Source: JAYPUG01 sp038117265 (lineage in GTDB: Bacteria; Pseudomonadota; Alphaproteobacteria; UBA6615). Taken from it: a DNA stretch of 16,456 nucleotides. Position numbers and translations under genes: made by a program. Every line of letters begins with the position of its first letter. Position 1 is the stretch's first letter. The notes under the pieces were generated by a model. It was given only the letters and a program-made list of their open reading frames with translations. It searched no databases and was not told the DNA's origin. The stretch lies in the NCBI GenBank assembly GCA_038117265.1, contig JAYOFO010000052.1:1-16456 (forward strand). Reading direction: 5' to 3'. Positions 7,164 to 15,824 of the stretch are shown here, piece after piece.

Positions 7164-7193
7164 TGGCGCCCCGGTTCCGGCCAAGCGCAACAA

Positions 7194-7484
7194 CTAACCC
7201 GCGGCATCATCCATGAACCGCGCCAGCTCGATGTCGAGCACGGTGACGCCGCCGGCGTCGTGGGTCGCCAGGGTCACGTCCACCTTGTTCCAGACGTTGA
7301 ACCATTCGGGGTGATGATTCATCGCCTCGGCCTTGAGCGCGACCCGGCTCATGAACCCGAAGGCTTCGTTGAAGTCGGCGAATCGGAACGACTTCGCGAT
7401 CGCGTCCCGCCCTTCCACGAGCTCCCACCCGTCGAGCGTCTCGAGCGCGGCGTCGCGCGCCGCCCGGTCCAGTTTTTCCGCCAT
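7194..7484 (-). CDS. phhB: Pterin-4a-carbinolamine dehydratase
   Basis: A 96-residue enzyme that dehydrates 4a-hydroxytetrahydropterin, recycling the pterin cofactor after aromatic amino acid hydroxylation. The family signature is complete: His57-His58-Pro59, Trp65, His75 and Asp84, with exactly the standard spacings, inside NHHPEWFNVWNKVDV. I chose the ATG at 7484, which has GGGGAGG five or so bases upstream. An in-frame ATG at 7550 would add 22 residues not found in the family. No phenylalanine hydroxylase gene is in the window. It converges with the upstream hydrolase (30-base gap, no convincing terminator) and diverges from the metallopeptidase. Confidence 0.92.
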   Translation of the reverse strand: MAEKLDRAARDAALETLDGWELVEGRDAIAKSFRFADFNEAFGFMSRVALKAEAMNHHPEWFNVWNKVDVTLATHDAGGVTVLDIELARFMDDAAG

Positions 7485-7534
7485 TGCCGCCTCCCCGCGC
7501 CATGCGCGATTTCCAACCCTCAGCGTGACGCCGG

Positions 7535-7563
7535 TTGGCGTGGCGATCAAGCACGCCTATATG
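7535..7563 (+). promoter_or_regulatory. Candidate promoter for the metallopeptidase gene
   Basis: TTGGCG (7535-7540) and TATATG (7558-7563) are 17 bases apart and each match four of six consensus positions. The expected transcription start would be at about 7570, next to the ATG at 7572, which would make the message nearly leaderless. This is a weak call in an 88-base divergent gap. Confidence 0.25.
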
Positions 7564-7571
7564 AAGGCGCC

Positions 7572-7979
7572 ATGGCCGCTTCCGGACAACACGCCACGCC
7601 GCCGACCCTCGCCGAGATCGAGGCGATCGCGGGCGAGGCCTTCGCCACGATCCCGCGCGAGATCTCGCAGCATGTCGACGGTGTCGCGATCCATGTCGTC
7701 GAGTTTCCCGACGACGACACGATGGAAGAGATGGACCTGGAGAGCCCGTTTGACCTGCTCGGCCTCTATGTCGGTGTCGCCCTGACCGAGAAGTCGGTGG
7801 GCGACACGCCGAGCGATGTCGACCACATCTATCTCTACCGCCGGCCGCTGCTCGACTATTGGTGCGAGACCGGCGAGGATCTGCATCATCTGGTGCGCCA
7901 CGTGCTGATCCACGAGATTGGCCACCATTTCGGCTTTTCCGACGACGACATGGACACCATCGAGACCCGGCCGCGCTAG
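7572..7979 (+). CDS. Metallopeptidase family protein (DUF1025/zincin-like)
   Basis: A 135-residue small zincin-like protein of the MMP37/DUF1025 type (PF06262). The zinc motif HEIGHHFGFSDDDM carries His114, Glu115 and His118, followed by Gly121 and Asp124, the extended HExxHxxGxxD form. Further family-like segments are IPREISQHVDGVAIHVVEFP, GLYVGVALTEKS and HIYLYRRPLLDYW. It has no signal peptide or membrane helix, so it should be cytosolic. Its substrate and role are unknown for the whole family. The ATG at 7572 is the only sensible start. AAGG in front of it is a weak ribosome site. The gene converges with the HAD gene 17 bases downstream. Confidence 0.85.
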   Translation: MAASGQHATPPTLAEIEAIAGEAFATIPREISQHVDGVAIHVVEFPDDDTMEEMDLESPFDLLGLYVGVALTEKSVGDTPSDVDHIYLYRRPLLDYWCETGEDLHHLVRHVLIHEIGHHFGFSDDDMDTIETRPR

Positions 7980-7996
7980 GGGGCGTCGATCCGCCG

Positions 7997-8701
7997 TCAC
8001 GCGATCAGGTCGGCCAGCTCGGTCATCGTCGCCACCTCGATGTCCGGCCGGTGGGGCGTTTCTCCGAAGGGGCGGTCGCGCCGGTTGATGAACGCCGTGC
8101 GCATGCCCGCCGCCTTCGCGCCGACGCAGTCGAAGGTGTGGTTGGCGACGAACAGGATTTCCTCCATCCCCAAACCGAGCAGTTCGGCGGCCTTCGTATA
8201 GGTCGCCACATGCGGCTTGAACGCACCCGCCTCGGCGACCGAGATCACCCGGTCGAACGGGATGCCGTGATGCGCCTTCGCCGCCTCGAGCATGTCGGGA
8301 TCGCCGTTGGACAGGACGACGAGCCGATAGCGGGCCTGCAGGCGCGCGAGCGCGGCCGGCACCTCGGGAAACGGTTTCAGCCGCTCGATCGCCGCCACCA
8401 GGTCGCGCACCTCTTCGTTGGTGTGGGCGATTCCCGCGCGGTCCAGCACATGGGCGACCGACCGCTCGCCGAGCGTCCGATAGGGCGTGTGGTCGCGATG
8501 CAGCAGCGCGTCGATCATCGAGTTCTCGAAATGGGTGCGCCGCCACCAGGTGACGAAGGCGTTGGGGCTTCCGGTCCAGCCCTTCGACTGCAGGTACGGC
8601 GTCGCGACCGCGACCAGCCCGCCCTGCATGTCGACCACGGTGCCGTACTGGTCGAACATGCAGACCTTCGTCTCTCTGCGGATCGCGTCGATGTCGCCCA
8701 A
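7997..8701 (-). CDS. Haloacid dehalogenase type II-like HAD hydrolase
   Basis: A 234-residue HAD-superfamily hydrolase of the L-2-haloacid dehalogenase group. Motif I FDQYGTVVD gives nucleophile Asp17 and Thr21. TWWRR (around Arg54) sits where the dehalogenase halide-site Arg is found. Motif II LSNGD gives Ser131. Motif III FKPH gives Lys162, with Tyr168 six residues on, as in true dehalogenases. Motif IV reads ANHTFDCVGAKAAG, with Asp191 and His188 where the classic enzyme has Asn. Most key residues therefore match a dehalogenase, but many such proteins have other or unknown substrates. GAGGAGGGG lies directly before the ATG, and the gene follows the glycosylase-like gene by 11 bases on the same strand. 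Confidence 0.82.
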   Translation of the reverse strand: MGDIDAIRRETKVCMFDQYGTVVDMQGGLVAVATPYLQSKGWTGSPNAFVTWWRRTHFENSMIDALLHRDHTPYRTLGERSVAHVLDRAGIAHTNEEVRDLVAAIERLKPFPEVPAALARLQARYRLVVLSNGDPDMLEAAKAHHGIPFDRVISVAEAGAFKPHVATYTKAAELLGLGMEEILFVANHTFDCVGAKAAGMRTAFINRRDRPFGETPHRPDIEVATMTELADLIA

Positions 8702-8712
8702 TCGTCCCCTCC

Positions 8713-9309
8713 TCAGCCGAGCGCGGCGGCAACCCGCCGGCGCAGCTCGGGCAGCAGTTCATCGGTGAACCACGGGTTCCTTCGCTGCCAGGCGTTCGTG
8801 CGCCAGCTAGGGTGCGGCAGCGGCAGGCTCTCCGGGCCATGGGTGCGCCAGTCGGCGACGGCCGCGGTCATGGTCGGGTACCCGGGCAGGTAATGACGGA
8901 TCGCGTAGCTCCCCACATAGAGCGTCAGGCGAACATCGGGCAGCGCGGCGATGATCGGCGCGTGCCACAGCGGCGCGCATTCGGGGCGCGGCGGCGCGTC
9001 TCCGCCGCGCGGCAGGCGGCCCGGGTAGCAGAACCCCATGGGCACGACCGCGACCCGGTGCGCGTCGTAGAAGGTGTCGCGGTCGATGCCGAGCCAGTCG
9101 CGCAGCCGGTCGCCGGAAGGATCGTTGAACGACAGGTCGCTATCGTGCGCCTTCGTGCCCGGCGCCTGGCTGACGATCAGCAGCCGGGACGTCGCCGCCG
9201 CGCGGACGAGCGGGCGCGGACCCAGCGGCAGCTGCGCGGCGCAGACCGCACATACACGCGCATCGCGAAGGATACTATCGAGATCGGTGTCAGGCGTGTC
9301 CGACGCCAC
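8713..9309 (-). CDS. Uracil-DNA glycosylase family protein with four-cysteine set
   Basis: A 198-residue protein of the uracil-DNA glycosylase superfamily. The first motif is LLIVSQAPGTKAHDSDLSF (residues 43-61) and the second is HPSWRTNAW (166-174). Four cysteines, C20xxC23, C94 and C111, are placed like the [4Fe-4S] ligands of family 4 enzymes, including the C(x16)C spacing with PRPEC. Family 4 has GEAPG with a catalytic Glu, whereas this protein has SQAPG, so uracil excision is not assured. The GTG at 9309 follows AAGGA and overlaps the end of the sirtuin gene by 20 bases. An in-frame ATG at 9384 would overlap it by about 95 bases and add a low-complexity tail. Confidence 0.75.
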   Translation of the reverse strand: MASDTPDTDLDSILRDARVCAVCAAQLPLGPRPLVRAAATSRLLIVSQAPGTKAHDSDLSFNDPSGDRLRDWLGIDRDTFYDAHRVAVVPMGFCYPGRLPRGGDAPPRPECAPLWHAPIIAALPDVRLTLYVGSYAIRHYLPGYPTMTAAVADWRTHGPESLPLPHPSWRTNAWQRRNPWFTDELLPELRRRVAAALG

Positions 9310-10057
9310 GTTCCTTACCGCCGCCCACGACGGCCGCCTCGAGTTCGTCGACGAACGCGGTGACGATTTCGGTGGCGGGGCCATAGCGCGCCTCGTGGAA
9401 CAGGCTGGCGCCCAGCGACTCCTCGAGGTTCAGTTCGATCGTCCACGCGCCATGAGAACGCGCCTCCTGGACGAACCCGGCCGCGGGATAGACGTTGCCC
9501 GACGTGCCGATTGAGATGAACAGCCCGCAATCGCCGAGGGCGGCATAGATGCGGTCCATCTCGAGCGGCATCTCGCCGAACCAGACCACGTGCGGGCGCA
9601 GCGTGCCCGTCTCCCCGCATGCGCTGCAGGTCATGTCGGTCCGCAGGTCGTTGAGCCCCTCGACGATCGTCCCGCACCCGTTGCAGCGCGACTTCGACAG
9701 CTCGCCATGCATGTGCACTAGGTTCCGCGTGCCGCCGCGCTCGTGCAGGTCGTCGATGTTCTGGGTTACCACCAGGACGCCGCCGGGCCAGATGGCCTCG
9801 AGTTCACCCAGCGCGCGGTGCGCGGCGTTCGGCTTCACGTCGGCATCCATCATCTGGGCGCGGCGGACGTTGTAGAATTCCAGCACCGTGCCGGGGGTCC
9901 GCGCGAACGACTCGGGCGTCGCCACGTCCTCGATCCGGTGCTTCGCCCAGATCCCGTCCGGATCGCGGAATGTGTGCAGCCCGGACTCGCGTGAAATTCC
10001 CGCGCCGGTCAGGATCACGATGGGATCGTTCGGCGAGACATGGTCGAGCACATGCAT
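9290..10057 (-). CDS. cobB: NAD-dependent protein deacylase, SIRT5-type sirtuin
   Basis: A 255-residue class III sirtuin. The NAD motif GAGISRESGLHTFRD begins at residue 18, QNID is at 99-102, and the catalytic histidine is His117 (VHMHGEL). The zinc site is CNGC (125-128) and CSAC (144-147). Tyr62 and Arg65 in FYNVRR form the YxxR pair that binds acidic acyl groups, so desuccinylation or demalonylation is expected as well as deacetylation. It consumes NAD and releases nicotinamide and O-acyl-ADP-ribose in the cytoplasm. The ATG at 10057 has only a distant GGAG upstream. The gene lies 76 bases after thpR on the same strand and its 3' end overlaps the glycosylase-like gene. Confidence 0.92.
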   Translation of the reverse strand: MHVLDHVSPNDPIVILTGAGISRESGLHTFRDPDGIWAKHRIEDVATPESFARTPGTVLEFYNVRRAQMMDADVKPNAAHRALGELEAIWPGGVLVVTQNIDDLHERGGTRNLVHMHGELSKSRCNGCGTIVEGLNDLRTDMTCSACGETGTLRPHVVWFGEMPLEMDRIYAALGDCGLFISIGTSGNVYPAAGFVQEARSHGAWTIELNLEESLGASLFHEARYGPATEIVTAFVDELEAAVVGGGKERGVGHA

Positions 10058-10133
10058 GCGTGCGCTGGCTCCGGCGCTGGTTCGATGTCGGAAGCAACCC
10101 TAACGAGCGACCCGGAGCCGGATCAATGCCGCG

Positions 10134-10673
10134 TCACGTCGCGAGCGCGTAATGCGCTTCTGGCGTGTAGACCGGCCCGCCGCGCCCGAGCTGCGACGAG
10201 TACAGCACAAACGCCGACACCGGGAACGCCGGCGCGCGAAACGCGTCGTGATCGGCAACGAACCCCTCGACCCGTGCGGTGCGCGTGTCGCGACAGCGCG
10301 CCAGGGTCACGTGCGGGTGGAAACGGCGCTGTTCGGGTGCACGGCCGGCGCGCACGCAGGCCAGCTCGACCTTGGCCTGCAGGCCGGCGATCTCCGGGTT
10401 GCGTTCGGCGCCGGCCCACAGGGCGCGGACCTGACCGCGCGAGCCGAAATGACCGACGCCCGAGAGCGCCACCTCGAACGGCGGTGCGGAAATCCGCGAC
10501 AGTTCGAGATCGATGTCGCCGGCATCCGCCTCGCTCACCTCGCCGATGAAGCGCAGGGTCAGGTGCATGTTCTCGGGCGGCACCCAGCGCGCGCCGGGAA
10601 TCTGTCCGCGCAGCCCGGCGAGACGGATGCGCAGCGTCTCGGGAATGTCCAGCGCGACGAACAGCCGGATCAT
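10134..10673 (-). CDS. thpR: RNA 2',3'-cyclic phosphodiesterase (2H family)
   Basis: A 179-residue 2H phosphoesterase of the ThpR/LigT group, which opens 2',3'-cyclic phosphate RNA ends to 2'-phosphates and can join tRNA halves in vitro. The two catalytic motifs are HLTL (His37, Thr39) and HVTL (His121, Thr123). The N-terminus MIRLFVALDIPE and the stretch WVPPENMHLTLRFIGEV are classic for the family, and the length is normal. Its ATG at 10673 overlaps the stop of the FIST gene (ATGA), so translation of the two is very likely coupled. No RtcB, RNA ligase or tRNA-repair partner is visible nearby. Confidence 0.92.
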   Translation of the reverse strand: MIRLFVALDIPETLRIRLAGLRGQIPGARWVPPENMHLTLRFIGEVSEADAGDIDLELSRISAPPFEVALSGVGHFGSRGQVRALWAGAERNPEIAGLQAKVELACVRAGRAPEQRRFHPHVTLARCRDTRTARVEGFVADHDAFRAPAFPVSAFVLYSSQLGRGGPVYTPEAHYALAT

Positions 10674-11803
10674 TCTGCGCCGGGACCCTCGTCCAGGAAC
10701 AGGCTGAGCACGCCGGTATAGGTGTAGAGCCGGTCGTTCGAGACCTCGCCATTGCCGAAGAAACCGATCACCGGCACGTCGCCCAGCATCTCGCCGACGA
10801 TGGACAGTTCGACCGAACCGGGGCCGAACTGGTGCGGCCCGCGGGCGACGCAGCTGTGATAGACCGCCCCCCGCACCCGGCCGCCGGACCGGCGCTTCAG
10901 ATCCCCGAGCATCCGTTGCATGTCTGCGATGGCGCTGGCCGTGTCGCGCCGCACGAACATCAACCGGTCGCCCACCGCGAGCTCCTCGGCGATCGCGATC
11001 CAGCCATGCGGCACGTCCATGCCGATCAGGTTGCGTACCAGGTAATCCGCGGTGTCCGATCCCGACACCGGAACGGCGGCGTGCACGTAGCCGGCGAGCC
11101 GGCGCAGGTCGCGCGCCAGGAGCTCACCCACATCGGCCTTGAGCACCTCCAGCGCGTTCTCGCCGTCGAGTTCGGTGACGAGTTCGTCCTCCATCGCCGT
11201 GACGGTGTGCAGCGCACCGATGGGGGTGCACCCCTGGGTCAGTCCGGTGACCACCGGCACCCCGCCATCGAACAGCACGCCGGAAATGCCCGCACCCTGG
11301 CTGCCACGCCCGATGAGCGGCGCGATCGCGGTGCCGCTCGCGAAGCCGCCGACCAGGTAGGCGTTGGTCGCCGCGGCGACCTGGGGCACCGCCTCCATGG
11401 CGCCGGCGCGGCGCGGATCGGCATGCACGATGGCAAAGTGCGGCGCGTGCGCCTGCAGCCATGCTTCGGACAGATCGCCGTTTGCTAAGGTGGCGTAGGA
11501 ATCCTGCGCCAGGTCGAGGGCCATCATGGCGATCGCCGGTGTCTCGAAATACTCGACCCCGCCCGCACAGACCGCGGGCGCCACGGCACCGATCCATTCG
11601 TCCAGCGCGGTTTCGCTGCGCAGATGCGCCACGATGTCGGCAGAGTCGCCGGCCAGCGGCTCGGTCACGTAGAGCAGCCCCAGCCCGCCTTGCGGCGCGC
11701 CCAGATCGCCGAGGCACCGCACGACCAAATCCTTCCAGCCCTGCCACTGGGTGACCGGGCCCTCGGCGCGGACGCCGGCATGGGCAAAGGCGAAGCGGCT
11801 CAC
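10670..11803 (-). CDS. FIST domain protein (FIST-N plus FIST-C)
   Basis: A 377-residue soluble protein consisting only of FIST-N and FIST-C, a putative small-molecule (perhaps amino acid) sensing module usually fused to signalling domains. The C-terminal block is diagnostic: GAVYHSCVARG at about 312, then GDVPVIGFFGNGEV and LYTYTGVLSLF near 371. The N-terminal part has GLLYVTEPLAGDSADIV and the Ala/Gly-rich strands of FIST-N. No kinase, cyclase, chemoreceptor or membrane segment is attached. The GTG at 11803 has AAGGGA eight bases upstream. It starts 13 bases after the tesA stop and ends inside the thpR start. It may sense a ligand or act as an enzyme; its role is unknown. Confidence 0.85.
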   Translation of the reverse strand: MSRFAFAHAGVRAEGPVTQWQGWKDLVVRCLGDLGAPQGGLGLLYVTEPLAGDSADIVAHLRSETALDEWIGAVAPAVCAGGVEYFETPAIAMMALDLAQDSYATLANGDLSEAWLQAHAPHFAIVHADPRRAGAMEAVPQVAAATNAYLVGGFASGTAIAPLIGRGSQGAGISGVLFDGGVPVVTGLTQGCTPIGALHTVTAMEDELVTELDGENALEVLKADVGELLARDLRRLAGYVHAAVPVSGSDTADYLVRNLIGMDVPHGWIAIAEELAVGDRLMFVRRDTASAIADMQRMLGDLKRRSGGRVRGAVYHSCVARGPHQFGPGSVELSIVGEMLGDVPVIGFFGNGEVSNDRLYTYTGVLSLFLDEGPGAE

Positions 11804-11834
11804 TGCGACATTCCCTTCACTGCGACGTTCCCCC
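11801..11834. repeat. Imperfect 17-base tandem duplication at the tesA/FIST junction
   Basis: On the plus strand CACTGCGACATTCCCTT (11801-11817) is followed at once by CACTGCGACGTTCCCCC (11818-11834), with 14 of 17 bases identical. Read on the minus strand each copy carries CAGTGA. In the first-read copy this is the tesA stop; in the second it is the GTG start of the FIST gene. Confidence 0.7.
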
Positions 11835-12482
11835 GCGCGCCGGCTCGGGCCCGGCGACGCGATCTAGGGCTGCCGCCACCATCGGCGCGATCTGCGCGAC
11901 GATCCGCGCGACCCCGTCCGCGTTGGGGTGGATGCCGTCCGGCTGGTTCAGCGCCGGCACGGCGGCCACGCCCTCGAGAAAGAAGGGATAGAACGCCACC
12001 CCATGCCTCTTCGCAAGGCGCGGGAACAGCGAATCGAACGCGGCGACATATTCGCGGCCCAGATTGGGCGGTGCACGCATACCGGCGAACAGCGCGGGAA
12101 TGCCGCGCGCGTCGAGCGCGTCCAGGATCACATCGAGGTTCGCTTCGGTCTCGGCGGGCGCGATTCCGCGCAGCCCGTCATTCGCGCCCAGCTCGACGAT
12201 CACCAGGTCGACCCGTTCGGGCAGCGACCAGTCGAGCCGCGCCCGCCCGCCCGCAGTGGTGTCGCCCGAGACGCCCGAGTTCACGACCGTCGCCGCAAAT
12301 CCCCGATCGTGCAGCGCCCGCTCGAGCTGGGCGGGAAACGACTGGGAATCGGCAAGCCCGTATCCCGCCGTGAGACTGTCGCCGAACGCGATGATCACCG
12401 GCGCGTCGGCCGCCCGCACGGGCGCGCCCCAGACGGACACCGCCACCAGGAGTGCGACCGCGGCATTGATGATCCGCGCCAT
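11817..12482 (-). CDS. tesA: Arylesterase/lysophospholipase, TesA-like SGNH hydrolase
   Basis: A 221-residue exported SGNH/GDSL esterase. The signal peptide MARIINAAVALLVAVSVWGA ends near PVRA-ADA (about residue 24), so the mature protein should be periplasmic. Block I FGDSLTAGYG gives nucleophile Ser36. Block II NSGVSGDTT gives Gly73. Block III GANDG gives Asn101, and block V DGIHPN gives Asp182 and His185. The set matches the E. coli TesA family, active on thioesters, lysophospholipids and aryl esters. I chose the ATG at 12482 because it begins the signal peptide; an in-frame ATG at 12515 adds eleven residues without the right character. It is divergent from the ABC transporter genes, as in E. 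coli tesA-ybbA-ybbP. Confidence 0.9.
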   Translation of the reverse strand: MARIINAAVALLVAVSVWGAPVRAADAPVIIAFGDSLTAGYGLADSQSFPAQLERALHDRGFAATVVNSGVSGDTTAGGRARLDWSLPERVDLVIVELGANDGLRGIAPAETEANLDVILDALDARGIPALFAGMRAPPNLGREYVAAFDSLFPRLAKRHGVAFYPFFLEGVAAVPALNQPDGIHPNADGVARIVAQIAPMVAAALDRVAGPEPARGGTSQ

Positions 12483-12534
12483 GTGTCCATATGTAGGGGG
12501 GTCGAACGAAACCATCGGGCGAGAACTGCGTGTC
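12466..12534 (+). promoter_or_regulatory. Divergent tesA / ABC transporter control region
   Basis: Only 52 bases separate the tesA start from the ATPase start. A weak plus-strand promoter, TTGATG (12466-12471) with TATGTA (12490-12495) after 18 bases, overlaps the tesA start. The palindrome CATATG is at 12488-12493. I see no convincing minus-strand promoter in so short a gap. Low confidence. Confidence 0.2.
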
Positions 12535-13256
<722 letters not shown>

Positions 13257-13260
<4 letters not shown>

Positions 13261-15815
13261 GCGCCGATCCGGGCCAATCCTGGCGCCTTGCCGCCCGGCT
13301 GGCGCGGCGCGAGCTGCGCAGCGGGCTCGGCGGGTTCCGCATCTTCCTCGCCTGCCTGGCGCTGGGGGTCGCGGCGATCGCCGCCGTCTTTTCGACCCAG
13401 GCGATCCTCGATCGCAGCATTGCGGCCGACGCCCGCGAGATTCTCGGCGGCGACGTGCTGGTCGAACTGGTGCATCGGCCGGCCAGCGCCGGCGAGCGCG
13501 CGGCCATCGCGGCCATGGGCCCGGTTGCGGCAAGCGCGGAGATGCGCGCCATGGCACGCGCCGAGCGCCCCAACGAGACCGGCGCCGGGGGCCGCACCCT
13601 GGTCGAGCTGAAGACCGTGGAGGATGCCTACCCGCTCTACGGCGCGCTCGAGACCGACCCGCCGCTCTCCCACGACGCCATGTTCGCACGGCGCGACGGG
13701 CGTTGGGGCGCGGCGGTCGCGCCGGAACTCGCGGCCCGGCTCGGGCTGGCGCGCGGCGACACCGTGAAGATCGGCGAGGCACGCTTCGAGGTGCGGGCGA
13801 CGATCGGCCACGAACCGGACCGGATCGGCGGCTTGGGCCTGTTCGCGCTCGGCCCGCGGGTGATGATCTCCGATGCCGCGCTCGCCGACACCGCGCTGGT
13901 CCAGCCCGGCAGCCTGATCCGCTACAAGTACCGGGTCCGGCTGCCGCAGGAGACGACGCCGGCGGCCTTCATCGGCGCGCTCGAGGACACCCATCCCGAT
14001 GCCGGCTGGCGCATCCGCACGCTGGACGAATCCTCGCCGCGCCTGACCCGCCTGATCGGCCGGGTGACGCTGTTCCTCAGCTTCGTCGGCCTGACCGCGC
14101 TGCTCGTCGGCGGGGTCGGTGTCGCCAACGCCGTGCGCGCCTGGCTCGACGGCAAGATCGCGACCATTGCCACCGTCAAATGCCTCGGGGCGCCGCGCGC
14201 GCTCGTCTTCCGCATCTACCTGCTGCAGGTGCTCGCCATCGCCGTCATCGGCACGGCGATCGGGCTGGCCGTGGGTGCGGTGCTGCCGATTCTCGCGGCC
14301 GACCTGCTGGCCGCCGTCGTGCCGATCCGGGTCAGCGCCGGCCTGTACCCGCTGCCGCTCGCCGTCGCCGCGGCGTTCGGGCTGCTGACGGCGCTCGCCT
14401 TCTCGGTATGGGCGCTGGGCCGTGCCGGCGATATCGCGCCGGGCAACCTGTTCCGCGCGCTGGTCGCACCCACCCGGGGTTGGCCGCGCGCGCCCTATGT
14501 CGCGGCGACCGCCCTTCTCGCCGCCACGCTCGCCGCGCTGGCGGTCGCGACCGCGTCGGACACACGCTTCGCGATCTGGTTCGTCGTCGGATCGGCCGGT
14601 GCGATGGTCGCGTTCCGCCTCGCCGCGGCCGGGATCGCCCATGCCGCCGCGCGTATCACCGGCGTTCGGCGGCCGGCGGTGCGCCTGGCGCTGGCCGGCC
14701 TGCACCGGCCCGGTGCCGCCACCGCCCCGGTGGTCCTCTCGCTGGGTCTCGGCCTGTCGATGCTGGTCACGGTGGCGACCATCGAGGGCAACCTGTCGCG
14801 CCAGATCAGCGACGAGCTGCCCGACAAAGCACCGTCCTTCTTCTTCGTGGACATCCAGCCCGACCAGATCTCACCGTTCGAATCGCTGGTCGCGGAAATC
14901 GCCGGCTTCGAGCGCAGCGCACAGGTGCCCATGCTGCGCGGCAGGATCACCCGGGTGAACGGCGTCCCGGCCGACGAGGCTGCGGTGGACCCGAGCGGGC
15001 GCTGGGTGCTGCGGGGCGACCGGGGCATCACCTGGGCCGACCGCCCGCCCGCGCACAACGACATCGTGCGCGGCGAGTGGTGGCCCGCCGACTATGCCGG
15101 CGAACTTCTGGTCAGCATCGACGAGCGGGTCGCGCAGGGGCTCGGCCTCGACCTGGGCGACACGATCACCGTCAACGTGCTGGGGCGCGAGTTCACCGCG
15201 CGGATCGCCAACACGAGGCGCATCGACTGGCAGCAGCTCGCGATCAACTTCGTGATGGTCTTCTCGCCCGGCCCGCTCGAGGCCGCGCCGCGCATGTACA
15301 TCGCCGTCGTCCATGCCGCCGAAGCGGCCGAGGACCCGCTGGAGCGCCGCGTCACCGACAGTTTCGCCAACGTCACCTCGGTGCGCGTGCGCGCCGCGCT
15401 GGAGACGGTCGCCGCACTGGTCGGCAATGTCGGCGCGGCGGTGCGCCTGACCGCGCTGGTCACCCTCGTCTCGGGCACCCTGGTGCTTGCCGGCGCCATC
15501 GCGGCGGGACACCGAAGGCGAATCTATGACAGTGTCGTCCTCAAGGTGCTCGGCGCGACCCGGCGCGATATTAACACGGCCTATGTGCTGGAGTATGGGC
15601 TGCTCGGGCTGGTCACGGCGGTGATCGCCGCGGTCGTCGGATCGGTCACCGGCTGGGCCGTGGTCATCTGGCTGCTGCGCATCGACTGGGCGTTCACGCC
15701 CGGGGCGGTCGTCGCGACCACCGGAATCGCCACGGCGATCACCGTGGGGGCCGGGCTGGTCGGCACATGGCGGGCCATGGGCCAGAAGGCCGCACCGTGG
15801 CTGCGGAACGAATAG
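13257..15815 (+). CDS. ybbP: FtsX-like ABC permease, YbbP-like
   Basis: An 852-residue inner-membrane permease with two FtsX-type halves, matching the length and plan of YbbP. The first helix is near residues 28-45 (IFLACLALGVAAIAAVFS), then a periplasmic domain to about 265. Helices follow near 267-291, 316-350, 362-387, 410-432, 438-460 and 491-510, then a second soluble domain to about 725. The last helices are near 728-750, 774-806 and 815-838. FtsX motifs such as IATIATVKCLGAPRALVFRI and YDSVVLKVLGATRRDI precede the coupled helices. The ATG at 13257 overlaps the ATPase stop. The transported compound is unknown; a lipid or lipoprotein role is inferred from the family and from tesA nearby. 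Confidence 0.9.
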
Positions 15816-15824
15816 GGGAAGCGC

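Noticed and set aside
7164..7193. Possible bidirectional terminator with CCGG-TT-CCGG between two converging genes
   Set aside because: The stem is only four pairs with a two-base loop and has no T-tract on either strand.
10058..10133. Possible promoter (TTGATC and TAGGGT on the minus strand) and GCGCTGG repeats before cobB
   Set aside because: The -10 matches only three of six positions and the repeats are short and common in GC-rich DNA, so I could not support a separate call.
7997..12482. Sirtuin, glycosylase-like, HAD, 2H and FIST genes as an anti-phage defence island
   Set aside because: Each protein has housekeeping-type length and motifs. There are no nuclease, helicase, toxin, transmembrane effector or mobile-element genes, and the sirtuin is a plain CobB rather than a defence-type SIR2 fusion.
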